The notes under the pieces are model-generated. The model worked only from the letters and a program-made list of their open reading frames with translations, had not been told where the DNA came from and searched no databases. A stretch of DNA of 64,000 bases from Nelumbo lutea (taxonomy: Eukaryota > Streptophyta > Magnoliopsida > Proteales > Nelumbonaceae): the NCBI GenBank assembly GCA_022828595.1, contig JAKGHH010000004.1, positions 56,508,422-56,572,421 on the forward strand, written 5' to 3'. This document shows positions 1-10,994 of this stretch, in pieces (position 1 is the first letter of the stretch; each line of letters begins with the position of its first letter). The position numbers and the translations under genes are program-made.

Positions 1-1
1 A

Positions 2-450
2 TTACATAGTAGCCCAAAACAAATGACTTCTTCCCACCCCCTGTTTGGCCAAAGCATCTGCAAATGAATTAGCACATCTTTTAACCCACCGGATACGCAC
101 ATCCATTCCTTGGGTTAGCCACTTGAAATGTCTTTTTTCATTAATGTATGCCCATAACCCGTCGTTTGCCTTCTCTATCCAGCCAATTACCACTTGCGAA
201 TCGCCTTCAATAATCAGCTTATTTATATTCAACTCCCTTAGCCCTTTTTACCCCCTCCAGGAGGGTCTGAATCTCTGCTCTCAAAGAGTCTCCAACTCCA
301 AATGGTCCAGCGAAAAGGGCTACAACTGAACCTGCCTCTGTTTTGAACACCCCACCAACCCCTGATGGCCCTGGGTTTCCTTCACTGCTCCCATCAAAGT
401 TGAGTTTGATAAAGCCTTCCATTAGAGGGATCCACGTTGGAAGGACATTC
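2..450 (-). pseudogene. LINE A RNase H domain
   Basis: Two overlapping minus-strand frames carry an RNase H fold. The N-terminal half (about 450 to 220) contains KLNFDGSSEGNPGPSG, the usual plant LINE RNase H opening with its first catalytic Asp (NFDGS). The C-terminal half (about 232 to 2) contains IIEGDSQVVIGWI with the later catalytic Asp, and ends with the typical FADALAKQG. The two halves are in different frames, so there is at least one frameshift near 220-235. The domain would remove the RNA strand during element replication. It is the last domain of LINE A, and the 3' UTR lies off the window. Confidence 0.88.
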
Positions 451-516
451 AGTCTACTGGGAACCGAGACTGCAATCTCCTGCCAATTATTCATGATGGT
501 CTCTATTGAAACATCT

Positions 517-1737
517 TCAAAAAGATTCATTGTTTTTACCCATTGTGTCCCTACTTTCTTTTTCAGCAAATATCCTTTGGTTCCTTTCCTTCCAAATTGT
601 CCAACAAACTTTTGTCTTAGTGCATCTCCACAAGACCTTTCCCCTCTTTTTGATCCGGCAACCAACTGCATAAGTGAAGAGGCTAAGAATGCGTGATGGA
701 GGAGTCCACTTGCAACCAAATAAAGAGAGAAACCACTCCCAAATAGAAGAAATAAAAGGGCAGGATAGAAGTAAATGAGAAAAAGACTCACCATCAGCTT
801 TACAAAGGGTACACCAGTGCGGGGACAAGCACCAAGAAGGCTTCTTTTTTTGAAGGAGATCGCAGGTATTAATTCTCTCCAAAGTTATTTCCCAACAGAG
901 TGCTCCAACCCTAGGTGGGACTGGTCTTCCCTACACTTCTTTAGAAGGGAAGGGAGAGGCAAGAGTAACAGAAGAGTGGGCCAGGGCACTAAAAATGTAG
1001 GCACAGCTGAAAGAGCTAGAAGAAGAGAGGGTTCAAATTCAGTAATCCCCCTTAATTGGATCTAAAAAAACATTTTGGAGAAACTGAATCAATGACCACA
1101 CCAAATCCATCTCAGAATCCCTGAGACCTTGTCTGAAACCCAAATCCCAATTAATCTGAAGTCCTGGGCCAACGGAAGAAACTAAAGATGAGGCAGTTGA
1201 GTTTTTGTACCTAGAAGGGAGAAAAGGCAAGGAAATTGATCTTTGAGTCCCAGAACCTCACCATATTTCCAGAACACAAATTGTACCTGACGAAGGGTAG
1301 AAAGCAAGGAAGAATGGCATGGATGGCTTTCCAAGGTGTTGTTGCTGAAGCTCTAGCCGAAATTCTAGCATCCCACCCATCTGTCGTCAGCTCGTGAATG
1401 CTCTTTATCACTTTTGTCCACAGTTTGTCTTGGTCCACCGGAAATCTCCATAGCCACTTACCCAGTAAGGCTGTATTCCTCTTTTGAATATTCCCAATTC
1501 CTAGACCCCCTAACTTCTTACTTCTAATCACCATTTCCCATCTCACTCTATGATCCCTCCTCTCCTCACCTGGTTCATCTTCTCTAGCCTTCTACAAATC
1601 CCCACAGGCATTCTAAAGACTGAAAGGAAGTGCACTAGCAGGTTTGCTAATGTCGATTTGATCAAAGTGATTCTCCCACCCATCGATAGATAATTCCTTT
1701 TCCAGGAGGCAAGCCTTTTTGAGAATCTATCCACCAC
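517..1737 (-). pseudogene. LINE A RT C-terminal (connection) region and zf-RVT zinc domain
   Basis: Minus-strand frames from 1737 down to 1039 match the region after the RT palm in plant LINEs (KRLASWKRNYLSMGGRITLIKS, then LGGLGIGNIQKRNTALLGKWLWRF). From about 930 down to 517 comes the zf-RVT region: WCTLCKADGESFSHLLLSCPF gives the Cys/Cys/His/Cys pattern, followed by WTIWKERNQRIF. There are frame breaks at about 1540, 1215 and 1040-890. The role of zf-RVT is presumed nucleic-acid binding. The order RT, zf-RVT, RNase H is intact although the frames are not. Confidence 0.85.
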
Positions 1738-1788
1738 CGGGATCTAAAAATTTACACTTCTAGGGTTGCCCCCCAAAGGTAAACCCAA

Positions 1789-2760
1789 CTAAGTCATAGG
1801 CCATTGGCATACCTCACACCCCAAAATCATTGCACATTCATAAACTTCTTCATTTTCCATGTTGATACCTGCTACAAAAGTCTTATTGAAGTTGACTTTC
1901 AAACTTGACATTTTCTCAAACACTTGTATCACCTCCTTCATATTCCTCACCCAACTCAGATCACCTCCCTCACAAAATAGAATAGTATCATCAGCAAATT
2001 GCAAATGAGTGATAGGTACTCTTTCTCTTCCCACTCTCCAACCTCTCACCAAACCCCTTGAATCTGCTCTCTAAAAAAGAATACCCAGCACTTCTGCTAC
2101 TAGAGTGAACAAGAAAGGAGAAAGAGGATCCCCCTGTCGAATTCCTCTGATGGCTGGGAAGTGGTCAACCACTATGCCATTAACCAAAAGTGAGTAATGA
2201 CAGGTACTAATGCAACCCTTAATCCACTTACACCACTTATCTCCAAAGCCAAAATTCCTCATAAATTCCACTAAGAAATCCCAGTCCACCAAATAATAAG
2301 CTTTCTCTAAATCAAGCTTGCAAACCAATCCTTTCTTTCTAGATCTCTTTAGATCCTCCACACTCTCATTGGCAAAAAGAATTTGATCCAAAATCTGCCT
2401 ATCTTGTACGAAGGCCCCTTGATTTAAAGAAATAATAGAAGGAAGCACTGATCTAATTCTTCTTGGTAACACCTTGGCATTGATTTTATAAAGACTATGA
2501 ACAAGGCTAATGGGCCTAAAGTCCTTTGGATGTGATGCTCCTGCCTTCTTTGGGATCAAGGTGATGAAGGTAGAATTTAGATTGGGATTAATTACCCCTC
2601 TATTAAAAAATTCATCAAATACCTTTTGGATTTCCTCCTTTAGAATGTCCCAACAGTCTTGGTAGAAAGCCATAGTAAAGCCTTCTGGACCTGGTGCTTT
2701 ATATTCATTGAAAAGACTGCTTCCTTTATTTCCTCTAACCCAAATCTTCTTTCTAACCAT
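1789..2760 (-). pseudogene. LINE A reverse transcriptase palm domain
   Basis: The main frame (2760 to 2071) contains APGPEGFTMAFYQDCWD, TLIPKKAGASHPKDFRPISL, QGAFVQDRQILD, CKLDLEKAYYLVDWDFL and GIRQGDPLSPFLF, the ordered RT motifs of plant LINEs. The following frame (2052 to 1789) carries LQFADDTILFCEGG, whose two Asp residues are the metal-binding catalytic pair. A frame change near 2060 separates them. Normal motifs have K/R-AYD in motif A; here AYY replaces the first catalytic Asp region (DLEKAYYLVDW), so catalysis would probably be damaged even without the frameshift. Confidence 0.9.
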
Positions 2761-3119
2761 CTTTTTTGATCCTCCTCAATTCTTGGCCACTCTAACCCCT
2801 CCACACCAAGTCTCCTAAATAGAGGTTTCCTGAATATCGACTTGAAATGGTTAACAATGGCACTAGAAATTTCAAATTGTTGATCAATTGTTTCCCCTTC
2901 AACTTCTAATTTTGAAATGAAAAATTTCATCCTCCTGTCATTGGCTAAGATATGGAAAAATTTTGTATTTCTATCCCCTTCCTTCAGCCATGTTTGCCTA
3001 GGTTTCTGCCTCCAGGAGATCTCTTTAAAAAGAATGTCCTCCAGTTCCTTTCTCAGCCTCCCTCTCTCTTGCTTTTCTCTTTCTCCAAAAATTCCATCAA
3101 TTTCTTTACTATCCAGCAT
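2640..3119 (-). pseudogene. LINE A endonuclease–RT linker
   Basis: A minus-strand frame with EREKQERGRLRKELEDIL, EISWRQKPRQTWLKEGDRN and TKFFHILANDRRMKFF is the characteristic linker of plant LINE ORF2 (pattern W-RQK-R--WLKEGD-NT-FFH). It lies just upstream of the RT palm and overlaps its 5' end in another frame, so there is a frameshift near 2760. The same linker is recognisable in LINE C (24420-24560) and in the fragment at 15640-16350, which makes it a useful landmark. Confidence 0.85.
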
Positions 3120-3417
3120 CTTGATGTTGTCAATTACCTCTTGTTTCTTCTTTTCTAATCTGCCAATTTGTTGATCATTTCAAATCCTGATCCTTGCTTT
3201 CAACTCTTTAAGCTTATGCTGAAACTTCATACCCTTCGACTTATCACCAGTATTAATCTCCATCCACTAGTCCTTTACCGTTTCTCTAAACCCTTGTTGA
3301 CTAAGCCATATGTTCTCAAACCGAAATGGGGCTGGACCATTTCCTCTTAGTTCCACCTTAGATAAAGAGATAGGCCAGTGGGGTTAACCTAGGTAGAGCC
3401 AAAGAGGTCAAATCTCC

Positions 3418-3680
3418 CTAGTGGGCTTCCCAATCCATTGTGAATAAAAATCTATCAAGCTTAGAGCAGATTGGGTTAGATTGCATATTGGACCAAGTGA
3501 AATTACTACTCCCAAGAGGCACCTCCTTCAATTCACAATTGTTTATGAATTCATTAAACTTCCTCATACTTGTGGTTTCCCTTTGTCTCATCTTGTTAGA
3601 CTCCTCAACAAATCTTATCACATTGAAGTCCCCTCCAATACACCATGGTCCATCTCACAATCCCCGTATATCTTCAAGCT
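3418..3680 (-). pseudogene. LINE A endonuclease, C-terminal part
   Basis: Minus-strand frame with FNEFINNCELKEVPLGSSNF, then TWSN and KLDRFLF: the C-terminal third of an APE-like LINE endonuclease, normally GDFN...F--FI----L-DLPL-G--FTWSN......SRLDRFL. The GDFN stretch lies just upstream (about 3622-3640). The rest of the endonuclease continues beyond the solo LTR, at 5642-6021. The LTR copied the five bases 3681-3685 on insertion. Confidence 0.85.
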
Positions 3681-3685
3681 CTTCC
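3681..3685. repeat. Target site duplication CTTCC, left copy
   Basis: The five bases before the solo LTR, cttcc, are repeated directly after it at 5637-5641. A 5 bp duplication is what LTR-retrotransposon integrase makes. Confidence 0.9.
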
Positions 3686-5636
3686 TGAAAGAATGGTAGG
3701 ATTCATCTAATGGACGCCAAAAAGGTTGCGGAATGGGTGGGCGAATTTCAAAATTTTCCTTCCTTCTTCCAACTGGTAATCATATTCCCTAAATTAGAAT
3801 ACAATATTCAAGGATCCTACTTGAACCATAATCGAACCAGATCTGAACCAAAAGGAAAAGGAGGAATTATACCTTGTCCAGAGAAGCAGTATCTCCCAAA
3901 GTTGGTGTTCACGCCCAAAGAGGGCATCAAGATCCGCTCCTGCTGAAGATGGCACAGCTGTATGTGGAACGAAACCAGCAGAGTGCGTCCTACACTCTGG
4001 ATCCTTCGCAAGAATCCTCTGGAAACTCTGAGCAGCAAATCTTTTTCAGTCTTTTTTGCAAAGCTGATGTCAAGAACTGATTTCTTGATTTCTTTCTGCT
4101 TCGAAGATCGAATCTTGTCAGAAAGAGTGGGGGGGGTGGCTGGAGGAGATCTCCTGAGACAAAGATGGCTGAAATTGCTTCTCTTCTCTCTGGAGTGTGT
4201 ATGGGATCCTATCTCAATTTGCAAGATGTATTCTTGCCAAAAACCCTTAGGTTCAAAATCTCATTCTATCACTTAGGGTTTCTCCTCTTTTCTTTTTGAT
4301 TAAGAAACCTCCTAATTAGGAGTTATACCAATCCAAATCAGTATTTGGATAGGGGATGATCTTAGTCCTATCTGCAGATTAAGTTAGCTTACTCCTGATC
4401 TTATCAAGAGGTTACCAAATTCAAATCTAATTTGAATTTGGTCTCCTAGAGTGGATAGGGTTAAAGGCCCAATCCTTTTGCTAACTTTAATCCCAGATCC
4501 GCCCCATAGATGGGTGATCATATCAGCCCAGCTTGAAATGGACTTTTGGCCCATTAAGTGTTCAGTGCTTAACTAGTTTCCAATCTGTTGCCCAGTTGGG
4601 CTTCTTTGTATGGCGTGGGACCCAAGCATTGATCTACACACCAGCCACATGGGTTCGGCCCAGCCTTTATTACAAGGCCTAGCCGAATTCACTAAAAAGC
4701 TCAGTGAACCCCTGAGCCCATCACATGGACCCTATGGGCCCAACACTTACATTAAGTGGTCCTTGGGCCAAGCCATCTTGTAAAAACCCAGGGGCTGTGG
4801 GCAGGTGCAAGATTACCCCATCAGGTACTATCCTAAATGGTCTTACACTTAACCTCTCAGCCCTTAATGATCAAGCACTGCCCGACAAGAGAGGACCTCT
4901 CCCTCGGCTGCAATTAACAGTGCCGCACTCTCCACTCAGATGGATCCCGGGAATTAAAACCATTTGCAAACACTTTGAAACCGTACATATATATATATAT
5001 ATCATATATAAATTTTGCAAAACAAAATTCCAACGGTTGAAATCAACTGCCGGCAGTTTGGTTTCCATCAGAGAGAGTGCATTCCCGATCATTACTTTTG
5101 TCCGACAAAGGGACTGATCCTGTCACTATGATCACCCACTTAGATGAATTCTCAGATTGCCTCAACATGCCCAGGTTTTGACCTCCGCTAAGGATCTTAC
5201 TGATTGGCATATCAAAGACAGCCCGATCCGACACCTAGTGAAGTATCATAATCGAGTCCAGGGGTCAGGTGTAACTTTCCAGTTTTGCCCATCTGTCTCC
5301 AAGGTCCAAGGCAACACTGGAAATCTGGTCCGGTTCAAGGATTCGAGTACTCCCATATTGCATGTGCCTTGGGTCTTACCCTGGTGGCCGAGACAGGCCA
5401 TCCCAACACTTGGCGGCACACCAGTATCAACCTTGGTAAGATAAATCTCCCTAGACTTATCCAATGGCTGTGAACATTTAAAACTAACACGTGTCTCATC
5501 AAGTGTCCAGTTTTAGGGTCTTACACAGAATTATACCAAACAACATGAATCAAACATGCACTTTATTTATTTACACCAAAATGTCAAAAGTACATCAAAA
5601 CGAATTGAAGCTAAGGGCATACAAAATTGTCTAACA
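3686..5636 (-). mobile_element. Solo LTR of the long-LTR Copia family, inside LINE A
   Basis: A 1951 bp block starts TGAAAG and ends CTAACA on the plus strand, so it reads TGTTAG...CTTTCA on the minus strand. It is flanked by a perfect 5 bp duplication (cttcc at 3681-3685 and 5637-5641), and LINE endonuclease sequence resumes on both sides. No retroviral coding sequence lies inside, so this is a solo LTR left by recombination between two LTRs. Related copies are at 26694-28497, 51708-53454, 57697-59614 and 59954-61743. Shared landmarks are the bases next to the LTR start (complement of GTATGCCCTTAGCTCC-like sequence), the segment with a TA-rich microsatellite (about 4987-5010) and the gggcgtgaacacc-like block near 3900. 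Confidence 0.93.
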
Positions 5637-5641
5637 CTTCC
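5637..5641. repeat. Target site duplication CTTCC, right copy
   Basis: Exact repeat of 3681-3685 on the other side of the solo LTR. Confidence 0.9.
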
Positions 5642-6021
5642 CACATTTAATTCCTCTCTCTGTACCCATTAGGTTCATAAATGCATGTTAACACCCATTC
5701 AAAACCATCCTCTTCATTTTGAAATTTGAGAAACACTATAAACTTCCCTATCAAATCCTCTTTTCCCAGCTACATGTTCTTCTTCCATAGTATTACCATA
5801 CCACTTGAGGAACCCCATGACGGTGACAATGCCCAACCAATGCCCCTAGACCACCATATACTTCTGGCCCATCTGTCATCAAATGTCGAAAGCTTAGTTT
5901 CTTGCAACAAAACGACATCCGACTTCTTCAGCAATTCCTTTATTAGGGTTCTCTTCCTCGCACTCCCTAACCCTTGTACATTCCAACTGATCATTTTCAT
6001 CAAGTCACTTCTCTTTTGCAT
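5642..6021 (-). pseudogene. LINE A endonuclease, N-terminal part
   Basis: From 6021 downward the minus strand reads MKMISWNVQGLGSARKRTLI, then VVLLQETKLSTFDDRW. These are the opening strands of an APE-type endonuclease, with the catalytic Asn (WNVQGLG) and Glu (LLQETK). After about 5770 the frame continues through KFIVFLKF to a VLTCIYEPN segment near 5660, close to the solo LTR's target duplication. This enzyme would nick target DNA for target-primed reverse transcription. The insertion and the frame breaks make it non-functional. Confidence 0.9.
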
Positions 6022-6042
6022 CCCTAACCTTGGCTCCTTGTC

Positions 6043-6480
6043 TTACTTGCCTCCTCTTCTCCTACCCTTCTTCTCACTAAACTCTCTATCTCCCTCCACA
6101 TCAAGCTTTAACCTCTCCACCTCACTCATCTTCCTTTTTCTCATCTTCACCTCAGTTTTCTTGGTCCTTAAGTATGTTTTTAGGTCATTAGGGTTCTTCA
6201 CCTTACAACCCAATTTCTCCATAATACTCTCTGTCCTGTCTTCTTCTTTTTTGTCTGCCATCAACCCTTCCCCCCTATTCATTTCTTTCTTCCTCTCTGT
6301 ATGTTCATTTTCCTCAAAGTCCTTTCTCGTCATTTCTTCCAAATGTTGTGCAGTTAAACCCCAAATTTTTTCTCCCATCTCTTCAACAACTACAGACTCA
6401 CCCCCAGTGTCTGTGACAATCTTTGTTGCATCCATGGCCGTGAATCTGCATCCACGACCCATATGAAACTTCTGATACAC
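6043..6480 (-). pseudogene. LINE A ORF1-like charged region
   Basis: A 145-codon minus-strand frame lies immediately upstream of the endonuclease. It is very rich in Lys, Glu and Arg (for example KMRKRKMSEVERLKLDVEGD) and includes GRGCRFTAMDATKIVTDTGG. This matches the low-complexity, charged tail between the zinc knuckle of plant LINE ORF1 and the endonuclease. I see no zinc knuckle within this stretch. It may be the truncated 5' end of the element, because sequence from an opposite-strand LINE begins at about 6486. Confidence 0.6.
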
Positions 6481-6485
6481 AACTT

Positions 6486-6710
6486 TTGTGTATCAATACT
6501 TCATGTGTACAAAGATCAGAAAATGGATTGGCTGATACACTAGCTAAGCAAGTGGTTAATAGGGAGCAACTATTTTTGGCTCGCTTGTGGATTGATTGTA
6601 CTGCTATGATAGGTTGCATCTTGCACCTCTCTATGGGTAAGGGATGCTTGTATTGCATATATATTTCATATTAAATAAAGTTTTAAAGCTAATTATCAAA
6701 AAGTAAAAGG
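6486..6710 (+). mobile_element. LINE B: 5'-truncated 3' end, plus strand
   Basis: A short plus-strand frame (about 6505-6590) reads RSENGLADTLAKQVVNREQL, the closing motif of a LINE RNase H domain. It is followed by a 3' UTR with an AATAAAG signal near 6674 and a tail ending taattatcaaaaagtaaaag. The fragment abuts the 5' end of LINE A in opposite orientation. A 10 bp perfect inverted repeat (6473-6482 and 6486-6495) sits right at the join. Confidence 0.75.
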
Positions 6711-7935
6711 GTTTCCAGATGTGGTAAATAGAATATTTAGGAGTGGTGAACATGGAAATAAAAAGGATTTGAGGGATTTGATGATATTAGAAGTTCCAGA
6801 GGTTTGCAAAGGGAAGTGCCAAATTGATAGTATATAATGAGTTTGAGAAGTATTGGGTGGTGAGATTGGCAACCATTTAAGTAGACTATCTTGTTTTTGG
6901 TTTTGCCATGGTGGTCATTTATTTAGAGACAATTATTTAAACAGATATGGAAGATGTTTTTGTGATGTTTCTCGTTAAGGGGGGTATAAGGGTATTGATG
7001 CAACTGAAAACTCGAATTTAATGCCAGTTCTTGAATGGTTTGGGTTTTGGCCGGTTTTGTATTTGACGCTGTTTTGTTATTCGATGTCAGGTTGGTTCTT
7101 TGAGTTTAGTGGTTGTCATTTGAGTGTTTCTTCAAAACTATCTCATTGTTCTTTGTCATTGTTTTTTCCGTTTAAAATCTCTAATCCTTTGATGCATGTG
7201 GCTGAAGACATTTGCAATTGCACTTCTTATCCATTCTTTTGTCCACCAAGTTCTCAGGTAAAAGCTTTTATTTTGCATGATACAAGAGTTCTGTGCAGTA
7301 GAAGTAGAATCTTCCTTTCTCTGGTGAAGACCTAGTATGAGGTGAGGACCACTTCTCTTAGGCTTGGTGGCAACCATATTAGATCTGGAATTTTGATCCT
7401 TCTACTCCCTTCCGCTCCCTTGGGAGATCAAGTCTAGTTAAGCATTATCAAGCACTGAGGGACCTCACGGAGAACAATTAGATGATGAAGTTGGTTGTCC
7501 CTGAGATAGATCTCACTAAAACATGAACTCATCCCTTTCATTTTCTGTTTTTAATTAATATGATAATCCCCATCTCGTTGAGATTGAGAATGTTAGAGAT
7601 GATACTCAAGAAACTCTTCAGAACAAGGATCCAGGATACATATATTATGTTCCAGTTTAATAATTTTCTTTTGTCGTCAAGGAGGTTTGGTAGCACCTAG
7701 CTGTTTTGTCCTCCCTTGGAAAGTGTTGACTACTCTGAAGCCTGAACAAAGAGTTGATTTCATATGGTTTGTCCTTGTGCCTTCATCACAGGCAGTAAAA
7801 TCAAATGGAAAGAGCTCACATGAACAAATCAGATCAAATGGTTACTCAGATCCTTGATTTTAGCCGTTGTCTAGTCAACTGTTATTTACGTACTGATAGA
7901 ATACTTTTATGCATCTCCAACTGTTGGATTCTATT
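6711..7935. other. Unassigned presumed intron sequence
   Basis: No domain, RNA gene or transposon end can be recognised here. Open frames such as 7021-7335 (plus) have no family motif and read like chance frames. I looked for the SNF2 exons that should precede 13905 (helicase motifs I-III, the SGTPIQN motif) and found none. The base composition is that of AT-rich plant intron. Confidence 0.5.
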
Positions 7936-7940
7936 GGTAC
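7936..7940. repeat. Target site duplication of Copia A, left copy (GGTAC)
   Basis: ggtac at the left edge pairs with gatac at 13675-13679, one substitution apart, as expected of an aging 5 bp target duplication. Confidence 0.7.
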
Positions 7941-8251
7941 AGTAGTTTTTCAAGATTGAACAAAACACTTAAAAGAGAAGAAAAAATAAAGAAAAGAATA
8001 AGGAAAGAAGAGGGAGAAGAGAGAGAGAGAGAGTTGGTTGTTTTGAAACAGCCGCCCCACTCTTAAATTTATATACATAGTATCATACTTATAAAAGGAC
8101 TGAATTGCTTACATGGCAAGATAAGATAAAACTGAAATTATAAAAGACTAATCCTAATCTTATCATAAAAGACTAATCCTAATAATAACTTATTGCTGAC
8201 ATACGAACAGTGGGGACCGCCTTAGTGGGGTCCACATTAGTGTTCTATACA
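7941..8251 (-). repeat. Copia A 3' LTR
   Basis: A 311 bp LTR, nearly identical over most of its length to 13343-13674. The copies share the start TTCAAGATTGAACA, an AG-rich tract, acagccgccccactc, and a tandem of taaaagactaatcc units. It lacks an insert of about 27 bp (cttgagagagactttgag and following) that is present in the other LTR. Read on the minus strand it begins TGTATAG and ends ACTACT. Confidence 0.93.
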
Positions 8252-8263
8252 CTCCCCCTGAAG
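8252..8263 (-). promoter_or_regulatory. Copia A polypurine tract
   Basis: On the minus strand the bases just before the 3' LTR read TTCAGGGGGAG followed by TGTATAG. A G-rich purine run abutting the 3' LTR is the usual plus-strand primer of Copia elements. Confidence 0.85.
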
Positions 8264-9799
8264 TTGGGAATAGATGTTTGTCATTCCCGACTTGCATAGA
8301 TCTGCCTCTAACTTCTTCCTTGGAACCGCCTTGGTGAGAAAGTCTACCAACTGCATGTTGGAGGTGATGTATGGAAGGCATACTTCTTGAGATGTAACCC
8401 TCTCTCTGGTAAAATTTTGATCCACTTCAATATGTTTAGTTCTGTCATGTTGTACCGGATTATGGGCTATATTGATGGCAACCTGATTATCACAATACAA
8501 CATCAAGGGTTTCTCATAAACAATACCTAACTCCTCAAATAATGATCTCAACCATAGAATCTCAGTTACACCATTTGACATGGACCTATATTCAGCTTTA
8601 GCACTGGAACGAGAAACAACATTTTGTTTCTTACTCCTCCAAGAGACAAGATTACCTCCTACAAAAGCACAATATCCAGAGGTAGATCTTCGATCATCAA
8701 CACACCCAGCCCAATCAGCATCTATGTAAACTTCTATCTTCATGTGATCCTTATTCTTGAATAAAATGCCTCTACTTGGGCATCTCTTCAAATATGCTAG
8801 TATCCTCTCAATTGCAAGGAGGTGAGTAGTCCTAGGAGAGTGCATATACTGACTAACCACACTGACTGCATAACTGATATCGGGTCGAGTGAGACAAAGA
8901 TAGAGAAGTTTTCCAACATAGCTTTATCTTCAAGGGACTCTCCACCCTCTGCACTGATCTTGTGATTTTGTTCAATAGGTTTGTCAGTAGGCTTAACACC
9001 CAACTTTCCTGTTTCTTCCAATAGGTTAAGAACATACTTTCTTTGAGAAACAAAAATCCCATGCTTGGATTTGGCTACCTCAATGCCCAAGAAGTATCGT
9101 AGTTCTCCCAGATCTTTTTCCTCAAACTCTTGATGAAGGAGTTGCTTAAGGGACTCAATCTCACTATTATCATTTCTTGTTACTACAATAACATCCACAT
9201 ATACAGCAAACAAGGTTAAGGAAGAATCCACTCTCTTAATAAACAAGGTGTGGTCTGGTTGGGCTTGTACATGTCCGAACCTTTCAAGGGCTCATCTGAA
9301 TCTATCAAACCAAGCTCTGGGGGACTGTTTTAGTCCATACAAGGCTTTGTTTAACCGACAAACCTTCTTTCCTGTCTCTATACCATAAAATCCAAGAGGT
9401 AAATTGCATGTAAATTTCTTCTTGCAAGTCTTCGTTGAGGAAGGCATTTTTAACATCTATCTGATACAATGACCAAGAGTAACTGGCTACAAGAGATAAT
9501 AGGACTCTGATAGTGGTCATCTTTGCTATTGGTGCAAAAGTTTCCAAGTAATCAATACCATATGTCTGAGTAATTCCCTTTGCAACTAATCGGGCCTTAT
9601 ACCTTTCAACAGAACCATCAACATTATGATTCATAGTGAACACCCATCTACATCCAATTGATTTCTTCCCTTTAGGCTGATAAACTATCTCCCATGTATT
9701 GTTTCTGATTAGGGCATCCATTTCTACTTTTATTGCATCTTTTCCACTCAGGATTTGACAAGGCTTCCTGTACTGTTCTGGGAATGGGAATTTCAGCAA
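8264..9799 (-). pseudogene. Copia A reverse transcriptase–RNase H
   Basis: Minus-strand frames cover, from 9799 down, the RT start ([20 protein letters not shown], then KARLVAKG), [20 protein letters not shown] with the first catalytic Asp, a degenerate stretch near 9300, then VYVDVIVVTRND, DLGELRYFLGIEVAKSKHGI and the RNase H part (VYIDADWAGCVDDRRSTSGY, SRSSAKAEYRSM, LYCDNQVAINIAHNPVQHDR). The palm motif YVDD has become YVDV (about 9183-9200), losing one catalytic Asp. Frame changes occur near 9300 and 8860-8800. Confidence 0.93.
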
Positions 9800-10994
9800 T
9801 GGATGTAAGAAAAGACTTATAGGAGGGAGTCAAATGTTCATAGGACAAGAACTGGGAAATGCAGTGAGTTGCGGATGTGGTGCAATTGCGTTTGCCTTTA
9901 CGGATTGCTATGGGAAGGTCAAGGTCATTCAATGAAAGTGAAGGCTCCATGGTGGAAGATCTCTCATTTGTAGTATCTAGTGAAGAGGCAGTGGTACTTG
10001 GATCTAGATCTGCTAAAGGAACTAGGGCCGACTTGGACTGCTGATGACCAAAATCAACCTGCCTCCATCGTTTGTGATAGACTCTCACATCCCTGCACCT
10101 TTGACAACCCTCCCCATTACACCCCTCTTCACTCAATGGGACAGGTAAAGGAATTTCTGATGAGTTAATCCCAACCTCACTACTCTCCCCCTAAGGAGAA
10201 ACCCTTGGATAATAGGGTAGATCTTCAAAGAAAGTGACATCCATTGAGACAAATCTTTTCCCAGAAGTAGGTTCATAGCAACAATATCCCTTTTGAGTTT
10301 GTGCATAACCATGAAAAATACATTTTGAGGCCTTAGGATCAAACTTGGAACGATGAGGGCCAAGAATCTGAACAAAGCATGTACAACCAAAGGTTTTAAG
10401 GGGAATGATAAATAACTCTTTATCAGGATATAAGAGGGTAAATGGAGGTTTCATGTCAAGAACCCGTGAAGGAATCCTATTGATGAGATATACTGCTGTA
10501 AGAATAGCATTTCCCCAGAAACGTATAGGCACATTGGAGGTAAACATAATGCTTCTAGCCACCTCCATTATGTGTTTATTCTTTCTTTCAGCAACCCCAT
10601 TCTGCTGTGGTGTACGAGGACAGGTACTCTGATGGATAATCCCATGTTCAAGCAAATAGGAGGCTAATGGGTTTGCAAAATATTCTTTCGCATTATCAAA
10701 TCTAAAAATTTTGATTTGGACCCCAAATTGGGTTAAAATCATCTGAAGAAAGATCCGAGTTAGTGTTGGAACCTCATCTCGAGAACACATGAGATAAACT
10801 CACGAAAAACGAGTATAATCATTAACAAACAGTAGGAAATATCTGTACCCCCCCATGGCAGTGGTATGGTAAGGTCCCCAAACATCAGTATGCACAATTT
10901 CAAAGGGAATATTACTTCTATTATTATTACTTAATGAATAGGTTGTCTTGCAGCGTTTTGTAAGTTCACAACTCTCACATTTCAATCTAGACAT
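9800..10994 (-). pseudogene. Copia A integrase core and integrase–RT spacer
   Basis: From 10994 downward are HTDVWGPYHTTAMGG (first catalytic Asp), a stop near 10800, then IFRFDNAKEYFANPL (second Asp) and QNGVAERKNKHIMEVA (catalytic Glu), completing the D,D,E integrase triad. These are followed by WGNAILTAVYLINRIPSRVL and the C-terminal GYCCYEPTSGKRFVSMDVTF stretch. The spacer before RT (about 10190-9800) has LDLPIAIRKGKRNCTTSATH, a typical Copia join. The reading frame is interrupted several times. Confidence 0.92.

Larger units (their letters stand above)
1..6480 (-). mobile_element. LINE A: non-LTR retrotransposon with RNase H, broken
   Basis: Read on the minus strand from about 6480 down to 1, this stretch holds, in order, an ORF1-like charged protein, an APE-type endonuclease, reverse transcriptase, a zf-RVT zinc region and an RNase H domain. 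That is the layout of plant LINEs with a C-terminal RNase H. The 3' end runs off the left edge of the window, so no poly(A) tail or target duplication can be seen there. The coding sequence is split into many frames by stops and indels, and a solo LTR (3686-5636) interrupts the endonuclease. It cannot encode an intact protein. If no host exon is hidden in it, the whole block lies in an upstream intron of the SNF2/RING gene. Confidence 0.9.

Noticed and set aside
1..6710. LINE A plus LINE B as a single twin-primed (5'-inverted) insertion
   Set aside because: LINE A contains its own RT and RNase H through to the left edge, so the plus-strand RNase H end must be from another copy.
7021..7335. 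104-codon plus-strand frame in the unassigned intron segment
   Set aside because: No family motif, no matching splice context for the SNF2 gene, and a comparable antisense frame overlaps it.
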